From Arenibacter amylolyticus (lineage in GTDB: Bacteria; Bacteroidota; Bacteroidia; Flavobacteriales; Flavobacteriaceae), in NCBI RefSeq assembly GCF_002150785.1, contig NZ_MTAZ01000019.1:156584-220583 (forward strand): 64,000 nucleotides of DNA. The letters run 5' to 3'. Below the pieces are notes generated by a model, which searched no databases, was not told the origin of the DNA, and worked only from the letters and a program-made list of their open reading frames with translations. The position numbers and the translations under genes were made by a program. Shown one piece after another: positions 26,664 to 34,670 of the stretch. Position 1 is the stretch's first letter, and each line of letters opens with the position of its first letter.

Positions 26664-27376
26664 ATTATAGCAAAATTAAGGTAATTGGTTTTGATGCGGA
26701 TGATACCTTATGGGTAAATGAGACCTATTTTAGGGAGACCGAGGAGAAGTTCGCCAACCTTTTGGAAAAATATGAAACCAAGAACAAAACGGATCAAGAG
26801 CTCTTTAGGACCGAAATGGAGAATTTGGGGCTTTATGGATACGGGATAAAGGGGTTTGTGCTATCTATGATAGAGACTGCTTTAGATCTTTCCAATAATA
26901 AGGTTTCTCAAGCAACAATTACAGAAATCCTAGACCTAGGGAAGCAAATGTTGTCTCACCCAGTGGAGTTGTTGGAGGGGGTAGAGGAAGTGCTGCAGCA
27001 ATTAAAGGATAGGTACCGCTTAATAGTTTTAACCAAGGGAGATTTGTTGGACCAGGAGCGGAAATTAGAAAAATCTGGACTCTCCAAATACTTTCATCAT
27101 GTGGAAGTGCTCAGTGATAAAAAAGAAGACAATTATAAAAAGCTCTTGGAACATCTTCAAATTCCCGTTTCGGAATTTTTGATGGTAGGAAACTCCTTAA
27201 AATCAGACATCTTGCCCATTGAAAACATTGGGGCAAAAGCGGTTCATATCCCATTTCATACCACCTGGCAGCACGAGGTAGTGGAGCTAGAGGAACATCA
27301 GAACGGCCATCTTACCCTTAACTCCCTTTCCGAGCTTTTAAAATATCTAAACTATAGTAATGGAAATAAGGAATAA
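26654..27376 (+). CDS. HAD-superfamily hydrolase
   Basis: A 240-residue HAD phosphatase. Motif I FDADDTLW is at residues 13-20 (nucleophile Asp14), motif II LTKGD near 127, the motif III lysine near 163 and motif [12 protein letters not shown] near 184. The helical cap between motifs I and II is of the C1 type, as in YjjG and phosphoglycolate phosphatase-like enzymes. Substrate unknown. Overlaps kdsB by 10 bases and the KdnB-like gene by 17, so all three are probably translated together and may work on the same sugar pathway. Confidence 0.88.
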   Translation: MEVDYSKIKVIGFDADDTLWVNETYFRETEEKFANLLEKYETKNKTDQELFRTEMENLGLYGYGIKGFVLSMIETALDLSNNKVSQATITEILDLGKQMLSHPVELLEGVEEVLQQLKDRYRLIVLTKGDLLDQERKLEKSGLSKYFHHVEVLSDKKEDNYKKLLEHLQIPVSEFLMVGNSLKSDILPIENIGAKAVHIPFHTTWQHEVVELEEHQNGHLTLNSLSELLKYLNYSNGNKE

Positions 27377-28481
27377 GGAGGTAGATACAAGTACTAAGGT
27401 AAATGCCAAATTTAGGAATTTCCCCATGGTGCCTAGGGTGATATTTGGCAAGGGTAGTTTTGATCAGTTAGGGGAGATTTTACTTCCAAAAAGGAAAAAT
27501 TCCGAAGCCCCTATGATCTATTTGATCGATGATGTATTTGAAGGGGGATCACTAATTTCTCGGATTCCTAGGTTTCCCAATGACCAGATTATTTTTATAT
27601 CGGCAGATGAGGAGCCAAAAACTGCACAGGTAGATTTTTTGACAGATGGGATACGTAGTCAATTTAGTCAACTTCCCTCCGGAATAGTTGGCATAGGGGG
27701 AGGCACCTTATTAGATTTGGCCAAAGCGGTGGCCATTATGCTGAATAACGAAGGAAGGTCCCAGGATTATCAAGGTTGGGACTTGGTGAAACAACCGGCT
27801 ATCTATCACGTGGGGATACCCACCATCAGTGGTACTGGTGCCGAGGTGTCTAGGACTACGGTCTTATTGGGACCAGAGAAAAAATTGGGCATCAATTCCG
27901 ATTTCACTCCTTTTGATCAGGTGGTGTTAGATCCAGACCTTACTAAGGGGGTTGCTAAAGACCAGTGGTTTTATACGGGAATGGACTGTTTTATCCATTG
28001 CGTGGAATCCCTAAATGGTACCTTTTTAAATGCCTTTAGCCAGAGTTATGGAGAAAAAGCGCTAGAACTCTGCAAGGAGGTCTATTTGGAAGATTTGGAA
28101 GATGCGGACGCTAGGGATAAATTAATGATGGCTTCGTGGCATGGGGGTATGAGTATTGCCTACTCGCAAGTGGGTGTTGCCCACGCTATGAGTTATGGAC
28201 TGTCTTACTTGCTGGGAGTGCGACATGGGATAGGGAATTGTTTGGTTTTTCAGCATTTGGAAGAGTATTATCCAGAAGGGGTAGCCCTCTTTCATGCAAT
28301 GAGGAAAAAACATCAAATAAACTTACCCAAAGGAATATGCAGCGACTTAACGGATAGTGATTATGATATAATGATTAGGGTGGCCCTAAGTTTGGAACCG
28401 CTTTGGGAAAATGCATTGGGCAAGGAATGGCGCTCAATCATAAGTCCTGAAAAGTTAAAAGCTATTTATCAAAAAATATAA
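27360..28481 (+). CDS. kdnB: Iron-containing alcohol dehydrogenase, KdnB-like Kdo 8-oxidase
   Basis: Group III metal-dependent alcohol dehydrogenase, 373 residues. The nucleotide motif GIGGGTLLDLAKAVA is near 114, PTISGTGAEVSRTT near 157, and metal-binding histidines lie in MDCFIHCVESLNG, GVAHAMSYGL and GVRHGIGNCL. The opening FRNFPMVPRVIFGKGSFDQLG and the ending LEPLWENALGKEW resemble KdnB of Shewanella, which oxidises C8 of Kdo before amination. Linkage to kdsB supports this. The partner aminotransferase KdnA is not in the window, so the pathway is not fully shown. Confidence 0.78.
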   Translation: MEIRNKEVDTSTKVNAKFRNFPMVPRVIFGKGSFDQLGEILLPKRKNSEAPMIYLIDDVFEGGSLISRIPRFPNDQIIFISADEEPKTAQVDFLTDGIRSQFSQLPSGIVGIGGGTLLDLAKAVAIMLNNEGRSQDYQGWDLVKQPAIYHVGIPTISGTGAEVSRTTVLLGPEKKLGINSDFTPFDQVVLDPDLTKGVAKDQWFYTGMDCFIHCVESLNGTFLNAFSQSYGEKALELCKEVYLEDLEDADARDKLMMASWHGGMSIAYSQVGVAHAMSYGLSYLLGVRHGIGNCLVFQHLEEYYPEGVALFHAMRKKHQINLPKGICSDLTDSDYDIMIRVALSLEPLWENALGKEWRSIISPEKLKAIYQKI

Positions 28482-28526
28482 GTTTTAATTGATCCTTCCC
28501 GTTTGGAGGGTACTAATTTAGCATGC

Positions 28527-29066
28527 ATGCATACCCTCGCAAAATTCATATACTTTAAAATTATGGGGTGGAAACTAATCGGTTCCTTTCCTAAAGTGGA
28601 TAAATGTGTGGTAATCGTAGTGCCACATACCAGTTGGGTCGATTTCTTTCTTGGGCTTCTGGTGCGCAGGGTGCTTAACGAGGAGATTAATTTTATTGGA
28701 AAGAAGAGCTTGTTTAAGCCCCCCTTTGGCTGGTATTTTCGTTGGATGGGCGGTACGCCTATAGATAGGAGTAAAAATATGGATACCGTAAGGGCAACGG
28801 TAAAAATCTTTCAACAGAAAAAACAGTTTAGACTTGCCCTTTCACCAGAGGGAACGCGGAAAAAGGTAAGTGAATGGAAAACGGGATTTTACTATATTGC
28901 AAAAGCCGCCGAAGTCCCAATTGTATTGGTTGCATTTGATTTTGGGGAGAAACAGGTAAAGATTTCAACACCCCATTATCCAACAGATGATAAGGAGTTG
29001 GATTTTAAAACCTATAAAGCTTTTTTCAAGGGGGTGATGGGAAAAATCCCTGAAAAAAGCTTTTAG
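28527..29066 (+). CDS. PlsC-like acyltransferase
   Basis: A 179-residue lysophospholipid/glycerol-phosphate acyltransferase-type protein. The catalytic HTSWVD (HX4D) motif is near residue 36, GGTPIDRS near 74 and SPEGTRKK near 104. The ATG at 28527 is preferred over the in-frame TTG 24 bases upstream. It is shorter than PlsC and may acylate another small lipid or ether lipid. It is the last gene of the envelope group after kdsB, the HAD gene and kdnB, and converges with yebC. Confidence 0.87.
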   Translation: MHTLAKFIYFKIMGWKLIGSFPKVDKCVVIVVPHTSWVDFFLGLLVRRVLNEEINFIGKKSLFKPPFGWYFRWMGGTPIDRSKNMDTVRATVKIFQQKKQFRLALSPEGTRKKVSEWKTGFYYIAKAAEVPIVLVAFDFGEKQVKISTPHYPTDDKELDFKTYKAFFKGVMGKIPEKSF

Positions 29067-29081
29067 TAGTTTTAATATCGG

Positions 29082-29792
29082 TTACTCTTCCATGGTGTGA
29101 TATACATTCTGTACATCATCATCCTCTTCTATCTTTTCTAGAAGTTTTTCCACATCGGCAGCTTCCTCTTCGGATAGTTTTTTGGTAACCTGTGGAATAC
29201 GGTCAAAGCCAGAGGAAAGGATCTCTATTTCTCTGCGCTCCAATTCCTTTTGTATGGCTCCGAAACTTTCAAAGGGGGCGTATATTAGAATACCGTCCTC
29301 ATCAGCAAATACCTCTTCGGCACCAAAATCGATCATTTCCAGTTCCAGTTCCTCAGGATCGATGCCTTCTGTGGGAATCCTAAAATTACAGGTATGGTCA
29401 AACATAAATTCTACCGAACCGGAAGTTCCTAGGCTTCCGTTGCATTTATTGAAATAGCTTCTTATGTTGGCAACAGTCCTGGTATTGTTGTCCGTTGCGG
29501 TCTCTACTAAAATAGCGATACCATGAGGGGCGTAGCCTTCAAAAAGCACCTCCTTATAATCGCCCAAACTTTTGTCCGAAGCCCTTTTTATAGCCCTTTC
29601 CACATTGTCCTTGGGCATATTTACGGCCTTTGCATTTTGGATTACCGCTCGTAACCTCGCGTTGGATCCCGGGTCTGGACCCCCCTCTTTTACTGCAATT
29701 ACAATATCCTTGCCTATTCTTGTAAAGGCTTTGGACATTGCCGACCATCTTTTCATCTTTCGTGCTTTTCTAAACTCAAAAGCTCTTCCCAT
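29082..29792 (-). CDS. yebC: YebC/TACO1-family regulator
   Basis: A 236-residue protein of the YebC family. Family landmarks are GRAFEFRKARKMKRWSAMSK near the start, FTRIGKDIVIAVKEGGPDP near 24, NMPKDNVERAIKRA near 57, GYAPHGIAILVET near 85 and the C-terminal acidic tail. YebC paralogues act either as transcriptional regulators or as translation factors that relieve stalling at proline stretches; the sequence alone does not separate these. Converges with the acyltransferase and stands alone, with 15 bases between stops. Confidence 0.94.
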   Translation of the reverse strand: MGRAFEFRKARKMKRWSAMSKAFTRIGKDIVIAVKEGGPDPGSNARLRAVIQNAKAVNMPKDNVERAIKRASDKSLGDYKEVLFEGYAPHGIAILVETATDNNTRTVANIRSYFNKCNGSLGTSGSVEFMFDHTCNFRIPTEGIDPEELELEMIDFGAEEVFADEDGILIYAPFESFGAIQKELERREIEILSSGFDRIPQVTKKLSEEEAADVEKLLEKIEEDDDVQNVYHTMEE

Positions 29793-29859
29793 TATTTGTT
29801 TTTGTTTAGATTAAGGAAACAAATTTAATAATTTTTAAGGCTGTAACAACAGTTCTAGT

Positions 29860-30147
29860 TTATTCACTGTCTATTATCTCCTCTATTTTTTTTGCCAATT
29901 TGAAGTCCTTTTCCGTTACACCGTTGGCATCATGGGTATTGAGGCGAATATGAAGGGAATTGTAAACGTTGCTCCAGTCGGGATGGTGGTTTTGTGCCTC
30001 ACACTCGAAAGCAATTCTGGTCATTACCGAAAATGCTTCTTTAAAGTTCTTAAATTCGAAAGAGGTTTCTATGGCGCCTTCAACATATTCCCAGCCTTCC
30101 AATTGTTCCAATCTTTTTTCTATTTCTTCTTTGGATAATGTGCTCAT
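29860..30147 (-). CDS. phhB: Pterin-4a-carbinolamine dehydratase
   Basis: Dehydrates the 4a-hydroxy-tetrahydropterin formed by aromatic amino acid hydroxylases and so recycles the cofactor. The 95-residue protein contains the active-site motif AQNHHPDWSNVYNS near 51-64 and a second histidine in RLNTHDANGVTEKDF. Length and fold match PCD/DCoH. No phenylalanine hydroxylase is in the window, so the physiological partner is elsewhere, or the enzyme serves molybdopterin or folate metabolism. Confidence 0.92.
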   Translation of the reverse strand: MSTLSKEEIEKRLEQLEGWEYVEGAIETSFEFKNFKEAFSVMTRIAFECEAQNHHPDWSNVYNSLHIRLNTHDANGVTEKDFKLAKKIEEIIDSE

Positions 30148-30195
30148 GTCGTTAATTTTTATAAAGTTAATAAAATAAGCCTAGGATAGCGTGTG

Positions 30196-31014
30196 CTATT
30201 CTGTAAAGATATGCTGGTCTATGATGTCTTGATAGCTAAAGCGTAAATATTTGGGTAGTCGATTCATATTGGGCAATACGGCAAGATAGCGATCTTCATT
30301 GGAGGTGTATACCCTTTTATAAATGGGCCGAGATTTCCCCATACGTTTTACGATTTCCTCAATAAATTCGTCATGGTGAATTAGATCTTCGGAGCCTAGG
30401 TGGTAAATTCCAGATTTATTTCTATTGATGATATAGTGAATTTGCTGGGTAAGCCTGTCCTCACTAGTGACGTTCATAATTAGATTGGGAAATACTTCTA
30501 AGGGTTGGTTCAGCGTCAAGGCGTCTTTCACCTCCCTTATTCTGGGGGAGTGGCTGCCAAAAACCATGGGAACTCGTATAATGGTCATTTGGGATTGTGG
30601 AATCCGCAACAGCATGTTTTCTATCTTTATTTTGAGTCGGCCATAAATGCTTTCCGAATAGGTTTTGTCGTACTCATAGGAAGGGTACTTGCTATAGGCA
30701 TCAAAAACATTGGCAGAGGAAATAAAGTGTAGTTTGCAATTGTGCTCTAAGATATAGGCTATTAGGTGTTGATGAGCCACTATTTGCGCCGGAAAATTGC
30801 CCCTTAGGGCGGAGATGATGATGTTGGGTCTTACCTTTTCTAGGATTTGAACAAGGTCGTCCTCCTCTAGGTCATACCTATAGAAGTGATGGTTGTCCTC
30901 AAATCGTTTTCTTGCGGAATAATAAGTTCCGTAGGTATCAAAATAGGAGTTTAGTTCCCGGTAAATAGCATTTCCGATAAAACCACTGGCTCCTAAAATG
31001 AGTATTTTATTCAT
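30196..31014 (-). CDS. RmlD-like NAD(P)-dependent reductase
   Basis: An extended short-chain dehydrogenase of 272 residues. The Rossmann motif ILGASGFIGNAI is at 5-16, and the catalytic Tyr/Lys pair appears in YGRLKIKIENML near 123. The overall form fits RmlD/dTDP-4-dehydrorhamnose reductase-like or nucleoside-sugar reductases. The specific substrate is not apparent, and there is no sugar-nucleotide operon around it. Transcribed with the gcvT/phhB group on the minus strand. Confidence 0.82.
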   Translation of the reverse strand: MNKILILGASGFIGNAIYRELNSYFDTYGTYYSARKRFEDNHHFYRYDLEEDDLVQILEKVRPNIIISALRGNFPAQIVAHQHLIAYILEHNCKLHFISSANVFDAYSKYPSYEYDKTYSESIYGRLKIKIENMLLRIPQSQMTIIRVPMVFGSHSPRIREVKDALTLNQPLEVFPNLIMNVTSEDRLTQQIHYIINRNKSGIYHLGSEDLIHHDEFIEEIVKRMGKSRPIYKRVYTSNEDRYLAVLPNMNRLPKYLRFSYQDIIDQHIFTE

Positions 31015-31056
31015 TCAATCATCTCCTTTTCCCTTACTCAGTTAATTAAAATGAGC

Positions 31057-32142
31057 TTATACTTTATAGAAAGGGGGTTTTACTATGGTTGCCGGAACCG
31101 CCTTTTTTCTAATTTGAATATAAATGTTATTGCCAATTCCTGAGACTTCTGTAGGAACAAATCCGAGACCTATTCCTTTGGAAAGTGAGGGCGACATGGT
31201 TCCGGAGGTTACCTTTCCCAGAGTATTACCATCTTGGTCTACAATGTCATATCCTTGTCTTGGAATACCTTTTTCGTTAAGTTCAAAAGCGATCAACTTT
31301 CTTTTAGGGCCGGCTTCCTTTTCTTTGGCCAACGCTTCGCTATTTACAAAATCTTTAGTGAATTTTGTAATCCACCCCAATCCGGTTTCCAGTGGAGAGG
31401 TAGTATCATCAATATCGTTGCCATACAGGCAGTACCCCATTTCCAATCTTAAGGTATCCCTAGCAGCAAGTCCGATAGGCTTTATTCCATAAGCTTCACC
31501 AGCCTCAAAAACCTCGTCCCAAATCTGTTGAACTTCCTCGTTTTTGCAATATATTTCAAATCCGCCCGATCCGGTGTATCCGGTGGCCGAAATTATGACG
31601 TTGGGGATGCCTGCAAAATCCGAAACTACAAAGGTGTAGAATTTTAAGGTAGATAAGTCAACCGATGTTAATTTCTGCATGGCTTCCACTGCCTTGGGAC
31701 CCTGAATGGCCAGCAAGGAATATTCCGCGGAAATATTGCGCATGTCTGCCCCTATCTCCTTATTGTATTTACTGATATGCTCCCAGTCTTTATCTATATT
31801 GCTAGCATTTACAACCAATAAATATTGGTCCTCTTTCATTTTATAGATGATAAGGTCGTCTACAATGCCTCCCGTTTCATTGGGAAGGCAACTGTATTGC
31901 GCCTTTCCTACAGTTAGTTTGCTTGCATCATTGGAAGCTACTTTCTGGATAAGATCCAAGGCTTTTGGTCCGCTTATTAGAAATTCTCCCATATGAGAAA
32001 CATCAAAAACACCCACCCCGTCTCTAACGGTTTGGTGTTCTGCGTTAACGCCTTCATAGGAAACGGGCATGTTGAATCCGGCAAAAGGAACCATTTTTGC
32101 ACCCAATGCCTCATGGGTTTTTGTTAATGCTGTATTTTTCAT
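31057..32142 (-). CDS. gcvT: Glycine cleavage system aminomethyltransferase (T-protein)
   Basis: Transfers the aminomethyl carbon from the H-protein to tetrahydrofolate, releasing ammonia. N-terminal [28 protein letters not shown] near 47, [11 protein letters not shown] near 140, and SGGFEIYC plus [10 protein letters not shown] in the later half match the T-protein family across 361 residues. The other glycine cleavage genes are not adjacent. It starts 174 bases after thrC, in the same orientation. Confidence 0.95.
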   Translation of the reverse strand: MKNTALTKTHEALGAKMVPFAGFNMPVSYEGVNAEHQTVRDGVGVFDVSHMGEFLISGPKALDLIQKVASNDASKLTVGKAQYSCLPNETGGIVDDLIIYKMKEDQYLLVVNASNIDKDWEHISKYNKEIGADMRNISAEYSLLAIQGPKAVEAMQKLTSVDLSTLKFYTFVVSDFAGIPNVIISATGYTGSGGFEIYCKNEEVQQIWDEVFEAGEAYGIKPIGLAARDTLRLEMGYCLYGNDIDDTTSPLETGLGWITKFTKDFVNSEALAKEKEAGPKRKLIAFELNEKGIPRQGYDIVDQDGNTLGKVTSGTMSPSLSKGIGLGFVPTEVSGIGNNIYIQIRKKAVPATIVKPPFYKV

Positions 32143-32316
32143 GGTATTGGTTTAAAAGGTAAAAGTATCGAAAATTAATCGATAGGAAAATGCATGCGGA
32201 ATTTTGTTTATAGAATTTTGGTCTAAGGTTAAAGGGGTTGCCCACCCGCAAGGCCTAACTGGTTCAGGGTAAATTAGGTGTTCGGATACTACTCTTAGTG
32301 ATATTTCCCGTGCTAG

Positions 32317-33612
32317 TTAATTGTTCCTTAAAAAAGTTTTTAAATCTTCGTACGCTGAAATGGTTGTGGATACTTTCTTCTTATCCATCAGCTGAGCAAT
32401 TTTTTCAGGTAACTCAATTTTTTCTTTCAAGGTATCTTCTACCACATCCAAAAATTTCACTGGGTGGGCGGTTTCCAAAAATATTCCATAACTGTTAGGA
32501 TGGTGCTCCTGATACTTTTTAAGGCCAAGGTAGCCAACCGCGCCATGGGGATCTGCAATATAATTGTGGTCCCTATATAGCATGCGCATTGCCTCTTTGG
32601 TCTCCTCATCTGTAAATGAGTACGAGCTTAAGTTTTTGGACAGTTCCTCAAAATTGTCCTTATATAAATGCCTTATCCGAATAAAATTACTAGGATCTCC
32701 TACATCCATGGCGTTGGATATGGTGGCAACGGAGGCTTTTGGATTATAAATACCGGTAGCCATAAAGTTGGGGACAATATCATTCACATTGGTGGCGGCT
32801 ACAAAGTGCTTGCAGGGCATCCCCAATTTTTGGGCCATAATACCTGCGCAAATATTCCCGAAATTTCCGCTGGGTACGGAGAAAACGATCTCTTTACCCA
32901 AAGTTTTTGCGTGTTTATAGGCAAACAGAAAGTAGAACATCTGAGGGAGCCATCGCGCTACATTGATACTGTTAGCTGAGGTAAGTTGCATGTTTAGCGT
33001 TAGTTCCTTATCTAAAAAAGCCGATTTAACCATTTCCTGGCAATCGTCAAAGGTACCATCTACTTCCAATGCGGAAATGTTTTGTCCTAAGGTGGTCAAT
33101 TGCTTTTCCTGAATATCACTCACCTTTCCGCTGGGGTATAAGATCACCACTTTAACCCCAGGGACGCCCAAGAATCCGTTGGCAACCGCACCTCCAGTAT
33201 CCCCGGAAGTGGCTACTAGTACAGTAATATTATTCCTCTTTTCCTTAGAAAAATACCCTAGGCAACGGGCCATAAACCTAGCGCCTACATCTTTAAAAGC
33301 CATAGTGGGGCCATGGAAAAGTTCCAAGGAAGCAGTATTTTCAGTGATGGGAACCAAGGGGAAATCGAAGTCTAGTACTTCTTTCAAGATGGTCCTTAGG
33401 GCTTTTTCGGGAATGGTATCGCTTACAAATTGATTGATGGCCCTATAGGCAATCTCCTGATTGGATAAGGTTTCGATGTTGTCAAAAAAAGAAGCAGGTA
33501 AGGGGGTAATTTCATCTGGAAAGTACAAGCCCCTATCTGGAGCAATTCCTTTTATGACGGCCTCTTTAAAGGAGACCGAAGGAGCATTTTTATTTAGGCT
33601 GTAATAATTCAT
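32317..33612 (-). CDS. thrC: Threonine synthase
   Basis: PLP enzyme converting O-phosphohomoserine to threonine. The PLP lysine lies in FHGPTMAFKDVGARF near residue 105, the phosphate-binding loop VATSGDTGGAVANGF near 132, and SGNFGNICAG near 248. The ATG at 33612 (MNYYSLN) matches family starts; an upstream in-frame ATG adds eight residues only. Third gene of thrABC, 51 bases downstream of thrB. Confidence 0.95.
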   Translation of the reverse strand: MNYYSLNKNAPSVSFKEAVIKGIAPDRGLYFPDEITPLPASFFDNIETLSNQEIAYRAINQFVSDTIPEKALRTILKEVLDFDFPLVPITENTASLELFHGPTMAFKDVGARFMARCLGYFSKEKRNNITVLVATSGDTGGAVANGFLGVPGVKVVILYPSGKVSDIQEKQLTTLGQNISALEVDGTFDDCQEMVKSAFLDKELTLNMQLTSANSINVARWLPQMFYFLFAYKHAKTLGKEIVFSVPSGNFGNICAGIMAQKLGMPCKHFVAATNVNDIVPNFMATGIYNPKASVATISNAMDVGDPSNFIRIRHLYKDNFEELSKNLSSYSFTDEETKEAMRMLYRDHNYIADPHGAVGYLGLKKYQEHHPNSYGIFLETAHPVKFLDVVEDTLKEKIELPEKIAQLMDKKKVSTTISAYEDLKTFLRNN

Positions 33613-33663
33613 GGATTGCAGTGTTAAATTCTTCAATTGCTTTTTTAGGAGGCGCTAGTGCGA

Positions 33664-34590
33664 CTATAATATTTTTATTCCCTCAGTATTTATTTTGGAT
33701 ACGTGTACATCATTGTCTACCCCAATCTTTTGATACACTTTTTTCATGGCCTCAGCAACGGATCGTGCAATATCCTCACCTTCGCTTAAAGCAAAAATAG
33801 AGGGGCCAGACCCGGAAATGCCACAGCCCAAGGCTCCTGCTTCCAAGGCGTCTTCTTTTACCTTATCAAATCCTGGGATTAGAATAGAGCGGATGGGCTC
33901 TACAATATGGTCTACTAGAGATCTCCCAATTAAGTCGTAGTCATTGGTAAATAGTCCAGCAATTAGTCCGCCTACATTCCCCCATTGTTTAATGCCATCC
34001 TCCAAGGATATGTTGGTTTTTAGAATACGTCTAGAATCGGAGGTTTTTACCTCAATTTGTGGATGTATTACGGTAGCATAGAGGGCGGGTGGGGTGGGGA
34101 TATTAATAATATCTAAGGGCTGATAGCTGCGTACTAGGGTGAATCCGCCAAATAGGGCAGGGGCTACATTGTCTGCATGGGCTACCCCACTGGCCAATCG
34201 TTCTCCTTCCATGGCAAATTTCACCAATTCCAATTTGGAAAAAGGATTGCCAAGAAGTGCGTTCATTGCCCAAACGGCTCCAGCAGAACTGGCGGCACTA
34301 CTCCCAATACCACTGCCTGCCTTGATTTTTTTGTAGATCTCAATTTCAAAACCTCCATCGTATTCACTGGCTGCTAAAAGGGCCAAACCAGCAACTCCCG
34401 CTACATTTTGTAGGGTCTCTGTGGGCAGGTCCTGTCCAGTTAGTTTGGTGATTTTAATTCCTTTTTCGGAAGTTTTCCTTACCACCATTTCGTCCCCAAC
34501 GGCCTCCAAAGCCAAACCCAATACATCAAATCCGCAGGATATATTGGCAATGGTGGCTGGAGCGAATATTCTTATTTCGTTTTTGTTCAT
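33664..34590 (-). CDS. thrB: Homoserine kinase
   Basis: GHMP-family kinase phosphorylating L-homoserine. The glycine-rich ATP loop GSGIGSSAASSAGAVWAM is near residues 93-110, ATIANISCGFDVLGLALE near 12 and the C-terminal GCGISGSGPSIFAL near 254 complete the GHMP signatures. 308 residues. Separated from thrA by 80 bases that contain a strong hairpin, so thrB and thrC may be expressed at a different level from thrA. Confidence 0.95.
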   Translation of the reverse strand: MNKNEIRIFAPATIANISCGFDVLGLALEAVGDEMVVRKTSEKGIKITKLTGQDLPTETLQNVAGVAGLALLAASEYDGGFEIEIYKKIKAGSGIGSSAASSAGAVWAMNALLGNPFSKLELVKFAMEGERLASGVAHADNVAPALFGGFTLVRSYQPLDIINIPTPPALYATVIHPQIEVKTSDSRRILKTNISLEDGIKQWGNVGGLIAGLFTNDYDLIGRSLVDHIVEPIRSILIPGFDKVKEDALEAGALGCGISGSGPSIFALSEGEDIARSVAEAMKKVYQKIGVDNDVHVSKINTEGIKIL

Positions 34591-34619
34591 TTTTTATCAA
34601 TTCAAAAAATTACAATCCT

Positions 34620-34653
34620 GCCCTTAGTGGTAAAAGTAAAGATTACTAAGGGC
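34620..34653 (-). promoter_or_regulatory. Hairpin between thrA and thrB
   Basis: A nine-pair inverted repeat GCCCTTAGT / ACTAAGGGC with a 16-base loop in the thrA-thrB gap. No U run follows directly on the minus strand, so it is more likely an RNA-processing or stability element, or a weak attenuator, than a full terminator. Confidence 0.5.
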
Positions 34654-34670
34654 ATTGTTTTGTTAATGGC

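Noticed and set aside
32220..32290. TPP-riboswitch look-alike (ACCCTGAACC on the minus strand)
   Set aside because: The downstream TPP consensus (GATCTGG..AATGCC) is missing and gcvT is not a thiamine gene.
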